Source: Arthrobacter livingstonensis (lineage in GTDB: Bacteria; Actinomycetota; Actinomycetes; Actinomycetales; Micrococcaceae). Taken from it: a stretch of 64,000 nucleotides of DNA. The position numbers were made by a program, and so were the translations under genes. The notes beneath the pieces were generated by a model. That model was not told where the DNA came from, ran no database searches, and was given only the letters and a program-made list of their open reading frames with translations. Shown here one piece after another: positions 46,746 through 55,185 of the stretch; positions within the stretch are counted from its first letter, which is position 1; each line of letters opens with the position of its first letter. The stretch covers positions 1-64,000 of the forward strand of contig NZ_QJVD01000001.1 of assembly GCF_003219815.1 (NCBI RefSeq), given 5' to 3'.

Positions 46746-47372
46746 CTACCGGATCGTGGCGGGGCGCCCGTCGCTGTCAAAGACGGCGCCGATACCGGCC
46801 TGGATGAACCGCACGGCGGCGGCAATGCGTTCTTCATCCGGGGTGTCGGGATTGCGCCGCGACGCACTGGCCGTCAGCGAGCCGTGGATCAGCTGCACCA
46901 GGCCCTCAACGTCGGCCAATGGCAGGAAATCCTGGTCCATGCCGTCCCGAAGGATGTCCGCCAGCAGCTGGTTTAGCTCGCCAACGTGCACGGCCAGCTT
47001 CGCGAACGACTCCCCTGACAACACCGAGCGCATGGCCGGCCCGGGCGGCAGGTGGCGGCGGGTGAGGTCCTCCAGCTGCGCGCGGACGTACAGCGAGAGT
47101 TTGTCCACCGGGTTGTCAAGAGCGTCAAGGTCGGCCTTCAGCTCTGTGACAAAACGCCCCGTCTCATCCAGCGCGTAGGCCACCAAGAGCTGTTCCAGAT
47201 CGGCGAAGTAGTTATAAACGGCGGTGCGGCCAACGCCGGCAGATCGGGCAACGTCGGTCATGGTGAGGCCGGGCAGTCCGTGGGTGAAAAGCAGTTCGCC
47301 AAAGGCATCGAGGATTTTGCGCTGCGTCTGCTCGCGCTGCGCCGCGTTGGTGGGGGCGGCTATTCGTGGCAT
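46746..47372 (-). CDS. TetR-family transcriptional regulator
   Basis: The 208-aa protein has a TetR helix-turn-helix (LTMTDVARSAGVGRTAVYNYF, residues 37-57) and an all-helical ligand domain. A palindrome CAGTAAAAATACTG at 47397-47410, just upstream of the start, is a likely autoregulatory operator. The neighbouring genes are convergent (LytR_C) or in the same direction (hipA upstream), so the target is unclear. Confidence 0.87.
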   Translation of the reverse strand: MPRIAAPTNAAQREQTQRKILDAFGELLFTHGLPGLTMTDVARSAGVGRTAVYNYFADLEQLLVAYALDETGRFVTELKADLDALDNPVDKLSLYVRAQLEDLTRRHLPPGPAMRSVLSGESFAKLAVHVGELNQLLADILRDGMDQDFLPLADVEGLVQLIHGSLTASASRRNPDTPDEERIAAAVRFIQAGIGAVFDSDGRPATIR

Positions 47373-47396
47373 ACAGACATTTTAGCGTCAAACCGT

Positions 47397-47410
47397 CAGT
47401 AAAAATACTG
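47397..47410. promoter_or_regulatory. Possible TetR operator
   Basis: CAGTA and TACTG form an inverted repeat around AAAA, 24 bp upstream of the TetR start codon. Confidence 0.5.
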
Positions 47411-47429
47411 TTGCGCCGTGTGGGGTCTC

Positions 47430-48692
47430 TTACGCGCCGATGGCGGCGCGCCTAATGCCCAGGACACGCACGACGGCGGCGCTCACGTCGCGCTCGAACG
47501 GCAGTTCCGCCGTGGTCAGGGCGGAGGCGGCCAGTGCCTTGTCAATGCACTTTGCCGCCAGCCGTTCCGGCAGGTGGAGGGTCCGGGCGAACCTCAGCCA
47601 GTCATTACGGACGAGCCCCGTTCGGCTGCCGGCGCTTCCGCCGATGGGCAGTGCCATGCCGGGGTCGCGGGAGGGGTCCCCGTCGGTCAGCTCCGTGACG
47701 ATGCCGCCGGGGACGCCGGCGGCAAAGCCCTGCTCGATCTCCGCCGCAAGCGTGCACTGGAGATCGTAGGCGGGTGCCACAAACCATTCGCCGTCGCGCT
47801 GCTGGACCACGGAAATGTTCTTGGCATGCAGGTTGCCGTTGCCGGTCAGCCATCCGAACAGGAACTGCAGGAAGACGTTGCGGGCGGCCAGAATGTGTGC
47901 CGGGCACACGGCCACCACGGCCGCGGCCACCGCTTCGGTGGGAATGGCATATTTGCGCGAGGGCGGCAGACCGAGCAGTTGGGCGCCGTCTTCGACTGCC
48001 AGGGGCCCGGCCGGGGACCGGTCAAAACGGGACACGAGCAGCGCGGCCTGGCCAACGGCGTCGTACACCAGACGGGAGGTGGCAACGGGAATGGACAGCC
48101 CCTTCGCCTTGCCGAGCAGCAGGTATTCGGTTTCCACCTGGCGGGTGTGGCTGCCGTCGTTGAACTTGAGGATGTATGCCCGCGACGGGTCCTTGTCATG
48201 GACGTAGGACGCCGTGGCCTTGTCCTGCAGGCCGGCCAGCGCGGACGGGTCGACGGGGCCCGGAATGGCGGCGAAGTCGGAAAAGCGGAGGTGGTCCATG
48301 GTCTTGGTGACGGCCAACAGCGGCGGGACGTCCTCCAGCGGCTCGCCGGCGGGGACAATCCGGACGTCGCCCACGGGGTTTGCTCCGCTTGCGAGCAGGA
48401 GCGAGAATTCGTCGGTGATGGTGGTTTTCACGGCCCAGCGCAGCTTGGCAAGCCGTTCTCCCTCGGGCAGCAGACCGGCAAAAAACGCCGGGATGCGGCC
48501 GTGGCCCAGCGTCACCGGCACGTCCAGCGCCGGCAGGGTCGAGGCGATGGCAGGCCCGCCGGAGCCAAGATAGTTCGGCAGATAGGAAAAGACCACCCCG
48601 TCCCGGGCGTGCCGGGTCAGCGTGGCGGCGGCGCGGCCCTGCTTGTAGACCGCGGCATGGTGGATCTTCTTGGCGTCCTCGGGATTTTTCAT
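47430..48692 (-). CDS. hipA: HipA-family kinase toxin with an altered catalytic loop
   Basis: The 420-aa protein has a HipA N-terminal couple domain (AVYKQGRAAATLTRHARDGVVF), the HipA kinase fold with FFAGLLPEGERL, GVRI-like GDVRIVPAGE, and ILKFNDGSHTRQVETEYLLL. The catalytic loop reads TGNGNLHAKNISV. The family consensus has Asp at the underlined second-last Asn before LHAKN (GNGDLHAKN). Here codon 47834-47832 is AAC. The metal-binding APAYDL motif is intact. HipA kinases phosphorylate a target such as glutamyl-tRNA synthetase; this one may be inactive or a pseudokinase. It follows hipB by 24 bp. Confidence 0.88.
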   Translation of the reverse strand: MKNPEDAKKIHHAAVYKQGRAAATLTRHARDGVVFSYLPNYLGSGGPAIASTLPALDVPVTLGHGRIPAFFAGLLPEGERLAKLRWAVKTTITDEFSLLLASGANPVGDVRIVPAGEPLEDVPPLLAVTKTMDHLRFSDFAAIPGPVDPSALAGLQDKATASYVHDKDPSRAYILKFNDGSHTRQVETEYLLLGKAKGLSIPVATSRLVYDAVGQAALLVSRFDRSPAGPLAVEDGAQLLGLPPSRKYAIPTEAVAAAVVAVCPAHILAARNVFLQFLFGWLTGNGNLHAKNISVVQQRDGEWFVAPAYDLQCTLAAEIEQGFAAGVPGGIVTELTDGDPSRDPGMALPIGGSAGSRTGLVRNDWLRFARTLHLPERLAAKCIDKALAASALTTAELPFERDVSAAVVRVLGIRRAAIGA

Positions 48693-48716
48693 GGCCGGCG
48701 TTTCATGGGTACGTCC

Positions 48717-48923
48717 TCATGGGCGCTGCACGCCCAAGTTCAGGCTGAGGCCCAGCGCATCCGCCACGGCGGACAGGATGTCCAGGCGCACCGTCTCGCG
48801 CCCGTTTTCCAGGTCGCTGAGCACGCGGATGGAAACGTCCGCCAGGTCCGCCGTCTCGCTCTGGGTCAGGTCCAGTTCGCGGCGCCTGGTCCGCAGTGCG
48901 GCGCCAAGCTGGGCTGCGTCCAT
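48717..48923 (-). CDS. hipB: HipB-like XRE-family antitoxin
   Basis: The 68-aa helix-turn-helix protein (LGAALRTRRRELDLTQSETADL, split LGAALRTRRRELDLTQ and SETADLADVSIRVLSDLENG) should bind its own promoter and neutralise HipA. The ATG at 48923 lies 8 nt after AGGAGG and is chosen over the ATG at 48959. It is the first gene of a hipBA operon. Confidence 0.87.
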   Translation of the reverse strand: MDAAQLGAALRTRRRELDLTQSETADLADVSIRVLSDLENGRETVRLDILSAVADALGLSLNLGVQRP

Positions 48924-49465
48924 GCCGTGCGCCTCCTTCCGGGTCCGCTTTGGGGTCATTCCGGGGTTCCTGTTTCCATTCTAGGACCTGGAGCGCTGAT
49001 TTCGGCACGATCCTGCAGATTGTCCGGCGCCGGTCCCGTTGCGCAGGGGCTTCGGTCGTTCACAGTACAGCTCTGGCGGGTTGGCGGGCGCCGCGTCCCC
49101 CCGAAAGTACAGCAACGGCGGCTCGGCGGTCGCCCAGCTCGCCATAGCCGTACCCTGGGCGAATTTTCAATTCAAGAAGTCGCCGAAGCTGTACTTTCGA
49201 GGGAGGCGAAGGGTGGGATCCCGCGGCGTGACCAGCTCCAGCGGATGCTCCACGCGCAGGGGATCGGCGGCCCGGCAGGCTTCCCGGGTGGTGGGCGGTG
49301 CGGACTGCGGTACTGCGTCCATGGGGCGTCCCTGGTGGGGCTGGCTGGGGTCGGCCGGGGGCCGCGGGTGGGGAAGTGCAGGCCAATTCCCCATCCATGG
49401 CCGCACTTGGGCAGCGTCAAGGACGCCGGTGCCTGTGCGGCCCGGCGGGTGGCTACTGTTGTCAA
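48924..49465. other. Spacer between hipB and the MFS gene
   Basis: About 540 bp without a supported gene. A 12-bp inverted repeat CGAAAGTACAGC / GCTGTACTTTCG (49102-49113 and 49188-49199) and a third partial copy (AGTACAGC, about 49065) are present. A minus-strand frame ending PRDPTLRLPRKYSFGDFLN is possible, but nothing identifies it. Confidence 0.45.
49454..49459 (+). promoter_or_regulatory. -10 box, leaderless promoter
   Basis: TACTGT begins 12 nt before the GTG at 49466. Confidence 0.45.
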
Positions 49466-50752
49466 GTGAGTAATTTTGTTGTGAAGAGGCCGTGGACCGG
49501 ACGCATTGGCGCGCTGCTGGGCATCATGGTCATGGCCTTGAGCCTGCGTGCTGCCGTGTCTGTGGTGCCCCCGCTGCTGGGCGAGTTGCGGGGCGAGCTG
49601 GGTTTCGACGCCGGCACGATCGGCTTGCTGGCCATGCTCCCGCCGCTCATTTTCGCCGTGTTCGGACTGTTGACGCCGGTGTTGATCCGCCGCTTCGGCC
49701 TTGAAAGGGTGCTGGCGGCCGCCGTCGTGCTGGCCGTGGCGGGGCAGCTGGTGCGGGCCGCGAGCGGGCAGGTCTGGCCATTTTTGGGCTGGTCTGCCGT
49801 GGTCATGGCCGGCTACGGCATTGGCAACGTTGTGCTGCCGCCGCTGGTGAAAAAGTACTTCCCGGACCGTGTGGGCGTGGTGACCGCCGGGTATGTGACG
49901 CTGCTGGCGGTGGGCACGGCCGTCAGCCCGCAGCTGGCCGTGCCGGTCGCCGGGCTGAGCAACTGGCGTGTGTCGATTGGGATGTGGGCCTCGGTCAGCT
50001 TCCTGGTGCTGCTGCCGTGGGCCGCGCAGGCCTTGCGGGACCGCCGGAGTGTCGGGGACGACGCCGGCCGCGCACGCGGCGTTGCTTTCCAGGGTTCCGC
50101 CGGGGGAGCGGCACAGGGCGCAGTGCCGAAGCTGGCGGCGTGGCGTTCGCCGGTGGCGTGGGGACTGGCCATCTTCCTGGCTGGCAACTCGGCGCAAACC
50201 TACGTCTACTTCACCTGGCTGCCCCCTTATTTGTCGGGCCAGGGCGTTGACGCGGCGACGGCCGGATCGGCGTTGGCCTACTTCGCCATCCTGGGCCTGC
50301 CCGTGAGCCTGCTGGTGCCCTTGTGGGTGCCGCGCATGAAGAACCCGATCGTGGCCATTGCCATGTTTGCTGCGTTCTGGGCTGCCGGGCACCTGGGTTT
50401 GTACCTCTCGCCGATGGACGGCACGTGGCTGTGGGTGACGTTTGCCGGCCTGGGCCAGGGAACCTTTGCAACAGCGCTGCTCATGGTGAACCTGCGCTCG
50501 CGGACCACACACGGCTCGTCGGTGCTGTCCGGATTCAGCCAGGGTGTCGGCTATGCCGGCGCCGGAATAGCTCCCCTGTTCTTTGGCAGCCTTCACGACG
50601 CCACCGGGTCGTGGACTGCGTCCTTTGCGACACTGGGCGTGTGCCTGCTGGTCATGATGACCGGCGCCGTCATGATCAACCCGAAACGCTACATTGAGGA
50701 TTCCGCCGTTGACTCCGTGCCGTCGGAGCACCAGGGCACCCACAAGCGGTAG
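49466..50752 (+). CDS. MFS transporter, CynX/NimT-like
   Basis: The 428-aa protein has about 12 membrane helices and resembles the CynX/NimT group of the major facilitator superfamily. Marks are LRAAVSVVPPLLGEL, MAGYGIGNVVLPPLVKKYFPDRVG (split at LPP) and TYVYFTWLPPYL. The group takes up small anions or exports nitroimidazole-like compounds. The substrate here is unknown. The start is GTG at 49466; a second GTG at 49481 is possible. It is convergent with the nitrilase gene. Confidence 0.87.
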   Translation: MSNFVVKRPWTGRIGALLGIMVMALSLRAAVSVVPPLLGELRGELGFDAGTIGLLAMLPPLIFAVFGLLTPVLIRRFGLERVLAAAVVLAVAGQLVRAASGQVWPFLGWSAVVMAGYGIGNVVLPPLVKKYFPDRVGVVTAGYVTLLAVGTAVSPQLAVPVAGLSNWRVSIGMWASVSFLVLLPWAAQALRDRRSVGDDAGRARGVAFQGSAGGAAQGAVPKLAAWRSPVAWGLAIFLAGNSAQTYVYFTWLPPYLSGQGVDAATAGSALAYFAILGLPVSLLVPLWVPRMKNPIVAIAMFAAFWAAGHLGLYLSPMDGTWLWVTFAGLGQGTFATALLMVNLRSRTTHGSSVLSGFSQGVGYAGAGIAPLFFGSLHDATGSWTASFATLGVCLLVMMTGAVMINPKRYIEDSAVDSVPSEHQGTHKR

Positions 50753-50762
50753 GGCCGCGTGC

Positions 50763-51545
50763 CTACCGGATCCGGCGCTGGCGGTGGGTCGGGAAGTGCT
50801 TCCGGACCTCGGCCACGGCAGCAGGTGAAAGATCCGCCGCCAAGACGTCCGGCACGGTTCCCAGCTCCGCAACCACCTCCCCCATGGGACCGGCCAGCAG
50901 CGAATGGCCCACCGACACCGGGGGCGACTGGCACACGCCGGCCACGTAAAGGCTGTTTTCAATGGCACGGGCGGCCAGCAGCGTGCGCCATTGCTTGGTT
51001 TTCAACTCCCCGGGCACCCACGAGGAGCAGACAAGCAAGACCTGGGATCCGGCGTCGGACAATGCCTGTGCCTGCTCCGGGAAACGAAGGTCGTAACAGG
51101 TCATGAGCCCGAAGCGGACACCGTCCACGTCGAAGGTGACGGGTTCCGTGGCCGGCGCCGGCGCCACGAAGTCCGATTCGCGGAAGCCCTGCGCATCGAA
51201 CAGGTGCACCTTGCGGTACGCGGCGAGCTGGGAACCGTCCTGGCCGAAGGCGACGAGCGTGTTGTATGCGCGGGCGGGGTCCGGGGAGGCCTCCACCATG
51301 CCGGCCACCAGGGCAATGCCGTGGTGTGCGGCGATGCGTGCGAGTTCGGTGCCGACCTTCCCGTCCAACGGCTGGGCCACGGTTGGGAAGGTGGCATCGA
51401 TCTTTTTCTTTTCATACGTGGCATATTCGGGGAAGGCGACCAGGGCGGCGCCGCCGGCAGCGGCCCTGGCAGCAAAGCCATCAATGGCATGCAGGTTCGC
51501 GGCCGTGTCCGTGCCGGATGCCAGCTGGCCCATGGCAATGCGCAC
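50763..51545 (-). CDS. Carbon-nitrogen hydrolase (nitrilase superfamily)
   Basis: The 260-aa protein has the Glu-Lys-Cys triad (ALVAFPEYATYE, AYRKVHLFDAQG, MTCYDLRFPEQ) and the start (V)RIAMGQL typical of the family. GTG at 51545 follows GAAAGG. It is 41 bp downstream of an amino-acid-type permease and in the same direction. It is therefore probably the third gene of an amidase-permease-nitrilase operon under the divergent GntR gene. It resembles omega-amidase-like members, but the substrate is not determined. Confidence 0.88.
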   Translation of the reverse strand: MRIAMGQLASGTDTAANLHAIDGFAARAAAGGAALVAFPEYATYEKKKIDATFPTVAQPLDGKVGTELARIAAHHGIALVAGMVEASPDPARAYNTLVAFGQDGSQLAAYRKVHLFDAQGFRESDFVAPAPATEPVTFDVDGVRFGLMTCYDLRFPEQAQALSDAGSQVLLVCSSWVPGELKTKQWRTLLAARAIENSLYVAGVCQSPPVSVGHSLLAGPMGEVVAELGTVPDVLAADLSPAAVAEVRKHFPTHRQRRIR

Positions 51546-51586
51546 GTGGGAAGCCTTTCGTCAGTGTGGTGGTTGGTGTGGTGCGC

Positions 51587-52930
51587 CTAGACTACAGCTT
51601 CCTCCAGCGTGGCCATTTCCGGCGGGGCCTTGCGCAGCCCCTTGGTGATGAACAGCAGCACCACGATGCCAGCGGCCAGCCAGGACAGGCCCAGCGTGAC
51701 CGCGTGGATGTCCAGCTGGGAGAGCAGGTAGCCGCAGATAATGGCACCCACTGCGGGGATGCCCACATAGCTGAGCCGGTTCAGGCGGTTGCCGGCCCTG
51801 CGTTGGCGGACGTAGTGGAAAATCACGGACAGGTTGACCATCGTGAAGGCCGTGAAGGCGCCAAAGTTGATGAACGACGTCGACGTGGCCACATCCAGGA
51901 AGATCGCGATCAGCCCGATGATCCCGGCAATCACAATGTTGGCAACGGGGGTGTGGTATTTGGCGTTGAGCCGGCCAAACACGGCCTTGGGGAGCACGGA
52001 GTCGCGGCCCATTGCGTACATCAGGCGGGAGGCGCTGGCTTGTGCGGCCAGGCCGGAGGCGAACTGTGCGGCCACCAGGCCGGCCAGGAACACGGCGCCG
52101 AAGAACGTGCCGCCAATTTGCAGGGCGATCTCGCTGGCGGCCGACGCGGAGTCGGCAAACACGCCGCCGGGGTGGACCAGCTGCGTGAAGTAGGCAACCA
52201 CCACGAAGATGCCGCCGCCGATCAGGGCGATGAGCATGATGGCCCGCGGCATGTTCTTCTTTGGTTCGATGGTTTCCTCCGTCAGGGTGGTGACGGCGTC
52301 GAACCCCAGAAAGGAGTATGCGGCGATGGCGGCTCCGGCGCTGATGGTGCCGAGGCTGGAGCCGGCGTTGAAGAACGGGGCCGAGCTGGCCAGGCCACCC
52401 GCCCCGGAGGTGCCGATGACGTGGCCAATGGACAGGGCCACGAAGAACACGATGACCAGTATCTGGAACGCCATGAGCACGTAGTTGGCCTTGTCGGCCA
52501 CCTTGATGCCGAGGATGTTCAAGAAGGTGGTGATGGCGATGAACAGCAGGATCCACACGGCTATGGGGATGCCGGGGAACTGGGCGCTGAGGAAGGAGCC
52601 GCCAATGAGCCAGATGACCATGGGCAGGAACAGGTAGTCGAGCAGGATGGCCCAGCCCACCAGGAAGCCGACGCGCGGGTCAATCGACTTGCGGACATAG
52701 GTGTACGCGGAGCCGGCCACGGGGTACGCCACGGACATGCGCCCGTAGCTGTGGGCGGTGAACAGCATCGCCACCATGGCCACCAGGTAGGCGGACGGGG
52801 AGGCGCCGCCAGTGGTTTCGGCGATGATGCCAAAGATGCCGAGCACAATGATGGGCGTCAGGTAGGCCAGTCCGAAGAGGACCAGGGACCTGAGGTTGAG
52901 CGTGCGGATAAGTGCTGGTTGCGTTGTCAT
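51587..52930 (-). CDS. APC-family amino acid/amine permease
   Basis: The 447-aa protein has about 12 membrane helices and the APC signature: LVLFGLAYLTPIIVLGIFGI at the N-terminus, VAGSAYTYVRKSI, FLGFDAVTTLTEET in helix 6 and SRLMYAMGRDSVLPK. The start overlaps the upstream amidase stop by 4 bp, so transport and hydrolysis are coupled. The imported compound is probably an amine or amino acid derivative that the two flanking hydrolases use. Confidence 0.9.
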   Translation of the reverse strand: MTTQPALIRTLNLRSLVLFGLAYLTPIIVLGIFGIIAETTGGASPSAYLVAMVAMLFTAHSYGRMSVAYPVAGSAYTYVRKSIDPRVGFLVGWAILLDYLFLPMVIWLIGGSFLSAQFPGIPIAVWILLFIAITTFLNILGIKVADKANYVLMAFQILVIVFFVALSIGHVIGTSGAGGLASSAPFFNAGSSLGTISAGAAIAAYSFLGFDAVTTLTEETIEPKKNMPRAIMLIALIGGGIFVVVAYFTQLVHPGGVFADSASAASEIALQIGGTFFGAVFLAGLVAAQFASGLAAQASASRLMYAMGRDSVLPKAVFGRLNAKYHTPVANIVIAGIIGLIAIFLDVATSTSFINFGAFTAFTMVNLSVIFHYVRQRRAGNRLNRLSYVGIPAVGAIICGYLLSQLDIHAVTLGLSWLAAGIVVLLFITKGLRKAPPEMATLEEAVV

Positions 52931-53817
52931 GCGGAGCTCCTCGGTGAGCGGAGAACGGGGGTCCAGGTGGCCGGGTCGATGCGGCCCTGGTAAACGGGGA
53001 GCTCGATTGCGGGCTCGCCGGGGCGGAACTGGGACCACATGCGGTTCAGGCCCGCCGTTCCGTTGTTGCGGACATGTTCGACGGCGGACAGGTCCAGCTG
53101 GGCGGTGAGCACGGTGGGATCCGCCGAGGCCGCCTCCGTGATGACGTGGCCTTCGGGGTCAACGATGACGCTTCGACCCCGGCCCGTGGGCCCGGCACAG
53201 TTCACGCTCACCATGAAGACCTGGTTGATGATGGCGTTGGCCCGGGCCAGCACCAGTTCCTGTTCGCGGTCTGCCGTGGTGGTCTTGACCACGTTGATGA
53301 TCAGCTCGGCACCCATCCAGGCCAGCTGGCGGGTGACTTCGGGGAACCATGCGTCGTAACAGATGTTCAGCCCGGCACGGCCGAAACCATCCAGATCCAC
53401 GGTCACAAACTCGTGCCCGGGATCGTACGGTTCAAAGGGGCGCCAAGGGAAGATTTTGCGGTAATGCGCCGCAATCCCGCCTTTGGGAGAAATCACCACC
53501 TGGGTGTTGAACAGCTGGCCGCCCTCTCCGCGCTCGCAGATGCTGCCGGGCACCAGCCAGATGCCGAGGTCCGCGGCGATTTCCCGGAGCCCCTTGATCC
53601 GCGGGCCGGTGAGCGGTTCAGCGGAGTCCTGCAGCGCCTCGGCGCGCTGTTGGTCAGGGGCCCCGTCGCCAAAAAGGTGAAGTTCGGGAAACACGACAAG
53701 CTTTGCGTCCGGCTGGTGGGCCAGCGCAGTCCGCACTTCAGTTTCAAAGGCTCCGAGGGGATCGCCAATGAGCCGTGGCGCGGCTTGCGCTGCGATAAGG
53801 GGCAAAATACGGGACAT
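52927..53817 (-). CDS. Carbon-nitrogen hydrolase, aliphatic amidase-like
   Basis: The 296-aa protein has the nitrilase triad: LVVFPELHLFGDG (Glu), HYRKIFPWRPFEPYDPG (Lys) and LNICYDAWFPE (Cys). The KIFPW and CYDAWFPE forms resemble amidases and formamidase-like members more than the other two in this window. The ATG at 53817 has GGAG upstream; a longer frame from 53853 would overlap the probable operator region. First gene of the amidase-permease-nitrilase operon. Confidence 0.88.
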   Translation of the reverse strand: MSRILPLIAAQAAPRLIGDPLGAFETEVRTALAHQPDAKLVVFPELHLFGDGAPDQQRAEALQDSAEPLTGPRIKGLREIAADLGIWLVPGSICERGEGGQLFNTQVVISPKGGIAAHYRKIFPWRPFEPYDPGHEFVTVDLDGFGRAGLNICYDAWFPEVTRQLAWMGAELIINVVKTTTADREQELVLARANAIINQVFMVSVNCAGPTGRGRSVIVDPEGHVITEAASADPTVLTAQLDLSAVEHVRNNGTAGLNRMWSQFRPGEPAIELPVYQGRIDPATWTPVLRSPRSSA

Positions 53818-53853
53818 GTGGAGCTCCATGCTTGGGGTTGTGACCTGATTCAT

Positions 53854-53912
53854 AATAGATCATATTGATCTCTTAATGAAAGGGTTTGGGCAAAGTCCCC
53901 TAAAGTGATGCT
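53854..53912. promoter_or_regulatory. Divergent control region of the amidase operon and gntR
   Basis: The AT-rich spacer contains AATAGATCATATTGATCTCT (53855-53874), an imperfect inverted repeat with GATC half sites that may bind the GntR protein. TAAAGT at 53901-53906 is a -10 box 12 nt before the gntR ATG. Confidence 0.5.
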
Positions 53913-54665
53913 ATGAGCTTGGATTCCCAAATGGGCGGGGAGGCCTCGCCGATTGACGGTGCGGCTCTTGCCGGCCTCGACCGTCGCAGCGCCATGGATG
54001 CCGTCCGGCTGCGCATCGGCACGGCAATTTTCCTGGGCCTGCTCAAACCGGGCGAAAGGCTGCCGGACAAGGACGAGGTGGCGCTGGGGCTGTCAGTCAG
54101 CCCCATTACGGCCCGCCGTGCGCTGACCAGTCTGGCACTGGAGGGCGTGGTGGTGCGGCGCCGCGGCCGCAACGGCGGAACGTTCGTGGCGGATGCGCCG
54201 CCCCGGGACGTCCTGGAGGCCCTCGCGGCTCCGCCCTCCGAATTCGGCCGTGTGCACCGCCTCGTGGACCGCAGGTTGCTGGGCGAATGCACCGTGACGC
54301 ACTTTGCGGCGCTGGCCATTTCGGCGTCGCAGGTGGCGCAGCTGGAGGCCTTGACGAAACGGATGGCCGCTGCGGCCAGTTGGTCTGCCTACCATCAGCT
54401 GGACGAGGAGTTCCACCGGCTGGTGGCCCATGCCTCTGGCCTTGGCGCCGCCGTGGACGCCTATTTTGAGGTGCTCACGGACCTGTATGAGTACTTCATC
54501 CCGTATCCCATCGAGAGCCTGCGCGGCTCAAACCAGGACCACATCCAACTGGTGGACGCCCTTCGCGCAGGGCATGTCCAGGAGGCGGTGGAAGTGTCCC
54601 GCCGGCACGTGGACACCCTGCACCGGACCATGTTCATGGGCATGGTGGACGGGCCGCCGAAGTAG
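53913..54665 (+). CDS. GntR-family (FCD) regulator
   Basis: The 250-aa protein has a GntR winged helix (LRIGTAIFLGLLKPGERLPDKDEVALGLSVS, split after GERL; then RRALTSLALEGVVVRRRGRNGGTF) and an all-helical FCD ligand domain with the metal-binding His pattern (DEEFHRLVAHASG and SRRHVDTLHR). It is divergent from the amidase-permease-nitrilase operon and is its likely regulator. The ATG fits leaderless transcription. Confidence 0.9.
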   Translation: MSLDSQMGGEASPIDGAALAGLDRRSAMDAVRLRIGTAIFLGLLKPGERLPDKDEVALGLSVSPITARRALTSLALEGVVVRRRGRNGGTFVADAPPRDVLEALAAPPSEFGRVHRLVDRRLLGECTVTHFAALAISASQVAQLEALTKRMAAAASWSAYHQLDEEFHRLVAHASGLGAAVDAYFEVLTDLYEYFIPYPIESLRGSNQDHIQLVDALRAGHVQEAVEVSRRHVDTLHRTMFMGMVDGPPK

Positions 54666-54722
54666 CCGCGACCCCGGCCGTGCGTGGCCGGGACGGACCT
54701 GCGCGGGGTGGATGATGGAAGC

Positions 54723-55115
54723 ATGACTGAACTTGGGATGGCAGCACGCCGTACGGAATTGGACCAGGTCACGGAAGACCTCCGCGAGCTGTGCGAGGAT
54801 GTGTCGGTTCCCATGCAGGCCGCGCAGTACATTGCGTATTTTGTCGGCGCCGGCGAGGAGTCAGCCAGGGACAAGGCGTCCCGACGCCAGGCCTTCTATG
54901 CCGGAATTGACCGCTTCCAGCAGGCGTTTGAGACGCTCCGAGGCGACCTCGAAGCGGCCGGGTACCTGCCGCGCGAGGTAGCCAGCATTGAGAAGGAAAG
55001 CGCCAGGTTTGCCGCCCTCCGCAAGGAGGTCAGCGCCGCCGCCGGGGAATCAAAGGCCAGCCCCTCCGCTGAGTGGACATTAGCGGCTGCTCTGAGCGCC
55101 CAAACCCGCCACTAA
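54723..55115 (+). pseudogene. Fragment of a type I restriction HsdR subunit (helical region)
   Basis: The 130-aa frame has its own ATG with GGAAG upstream. Residues 10-115 resemble the helical region near the C-terminus of type I restriction R subunits: DLRELCEDVSVPMQAAQYIAYFV, then QAFYAGIDRFQQAFETLRGDLEAAGY and EKESARFAALRKEVSAAAGE (each a partial quotation). The helicase and nuclease parts are absent. The last 16 codons (from AEWTLAAALSAQ) are encoded by a 58-bp palindromic repeat, so the natural C-terminus has been replaced. It could be a relict, or a small protein that kept the fold. Confidence 0.6.
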
Positions 55116-55128
55116 CGTCCAGTCACGG
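55071..55128 (+). repeat. 58-bp palindromic repeat, copy 1
   Basis: It begins GAGTGGACATTAGCGGCTGC and ends CGTCCAGTCACGG. The arms TGGACATTAGCGG / CCGCCACTAACGTCCA pair imperfectly. It shares about 80% identity, same length and same orientation, with 62270-62327. Confidence 0.8.
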
Positions 55129-55185
55129 TGCCTGCATTCGCCGGTCCGGGTGCCTGGAGCCGCCGGGCCAGGTGGAACATCTCGG

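Noticed and set aside
47418-49469. A 683-codon plus-strand frame opposite hipBA
   Set aside because: It is antisense to hipA and hipB, has no recognisable domain and shows the composition of a GC-rich shadow frame.
49172-50968. A 598-codon minus-strand frame opposite the MFS gene
   Set aside because: The plus strand encodes a convincing 12-helix transporter; the minus frame is Arg/His/Pro-rich without any motif.
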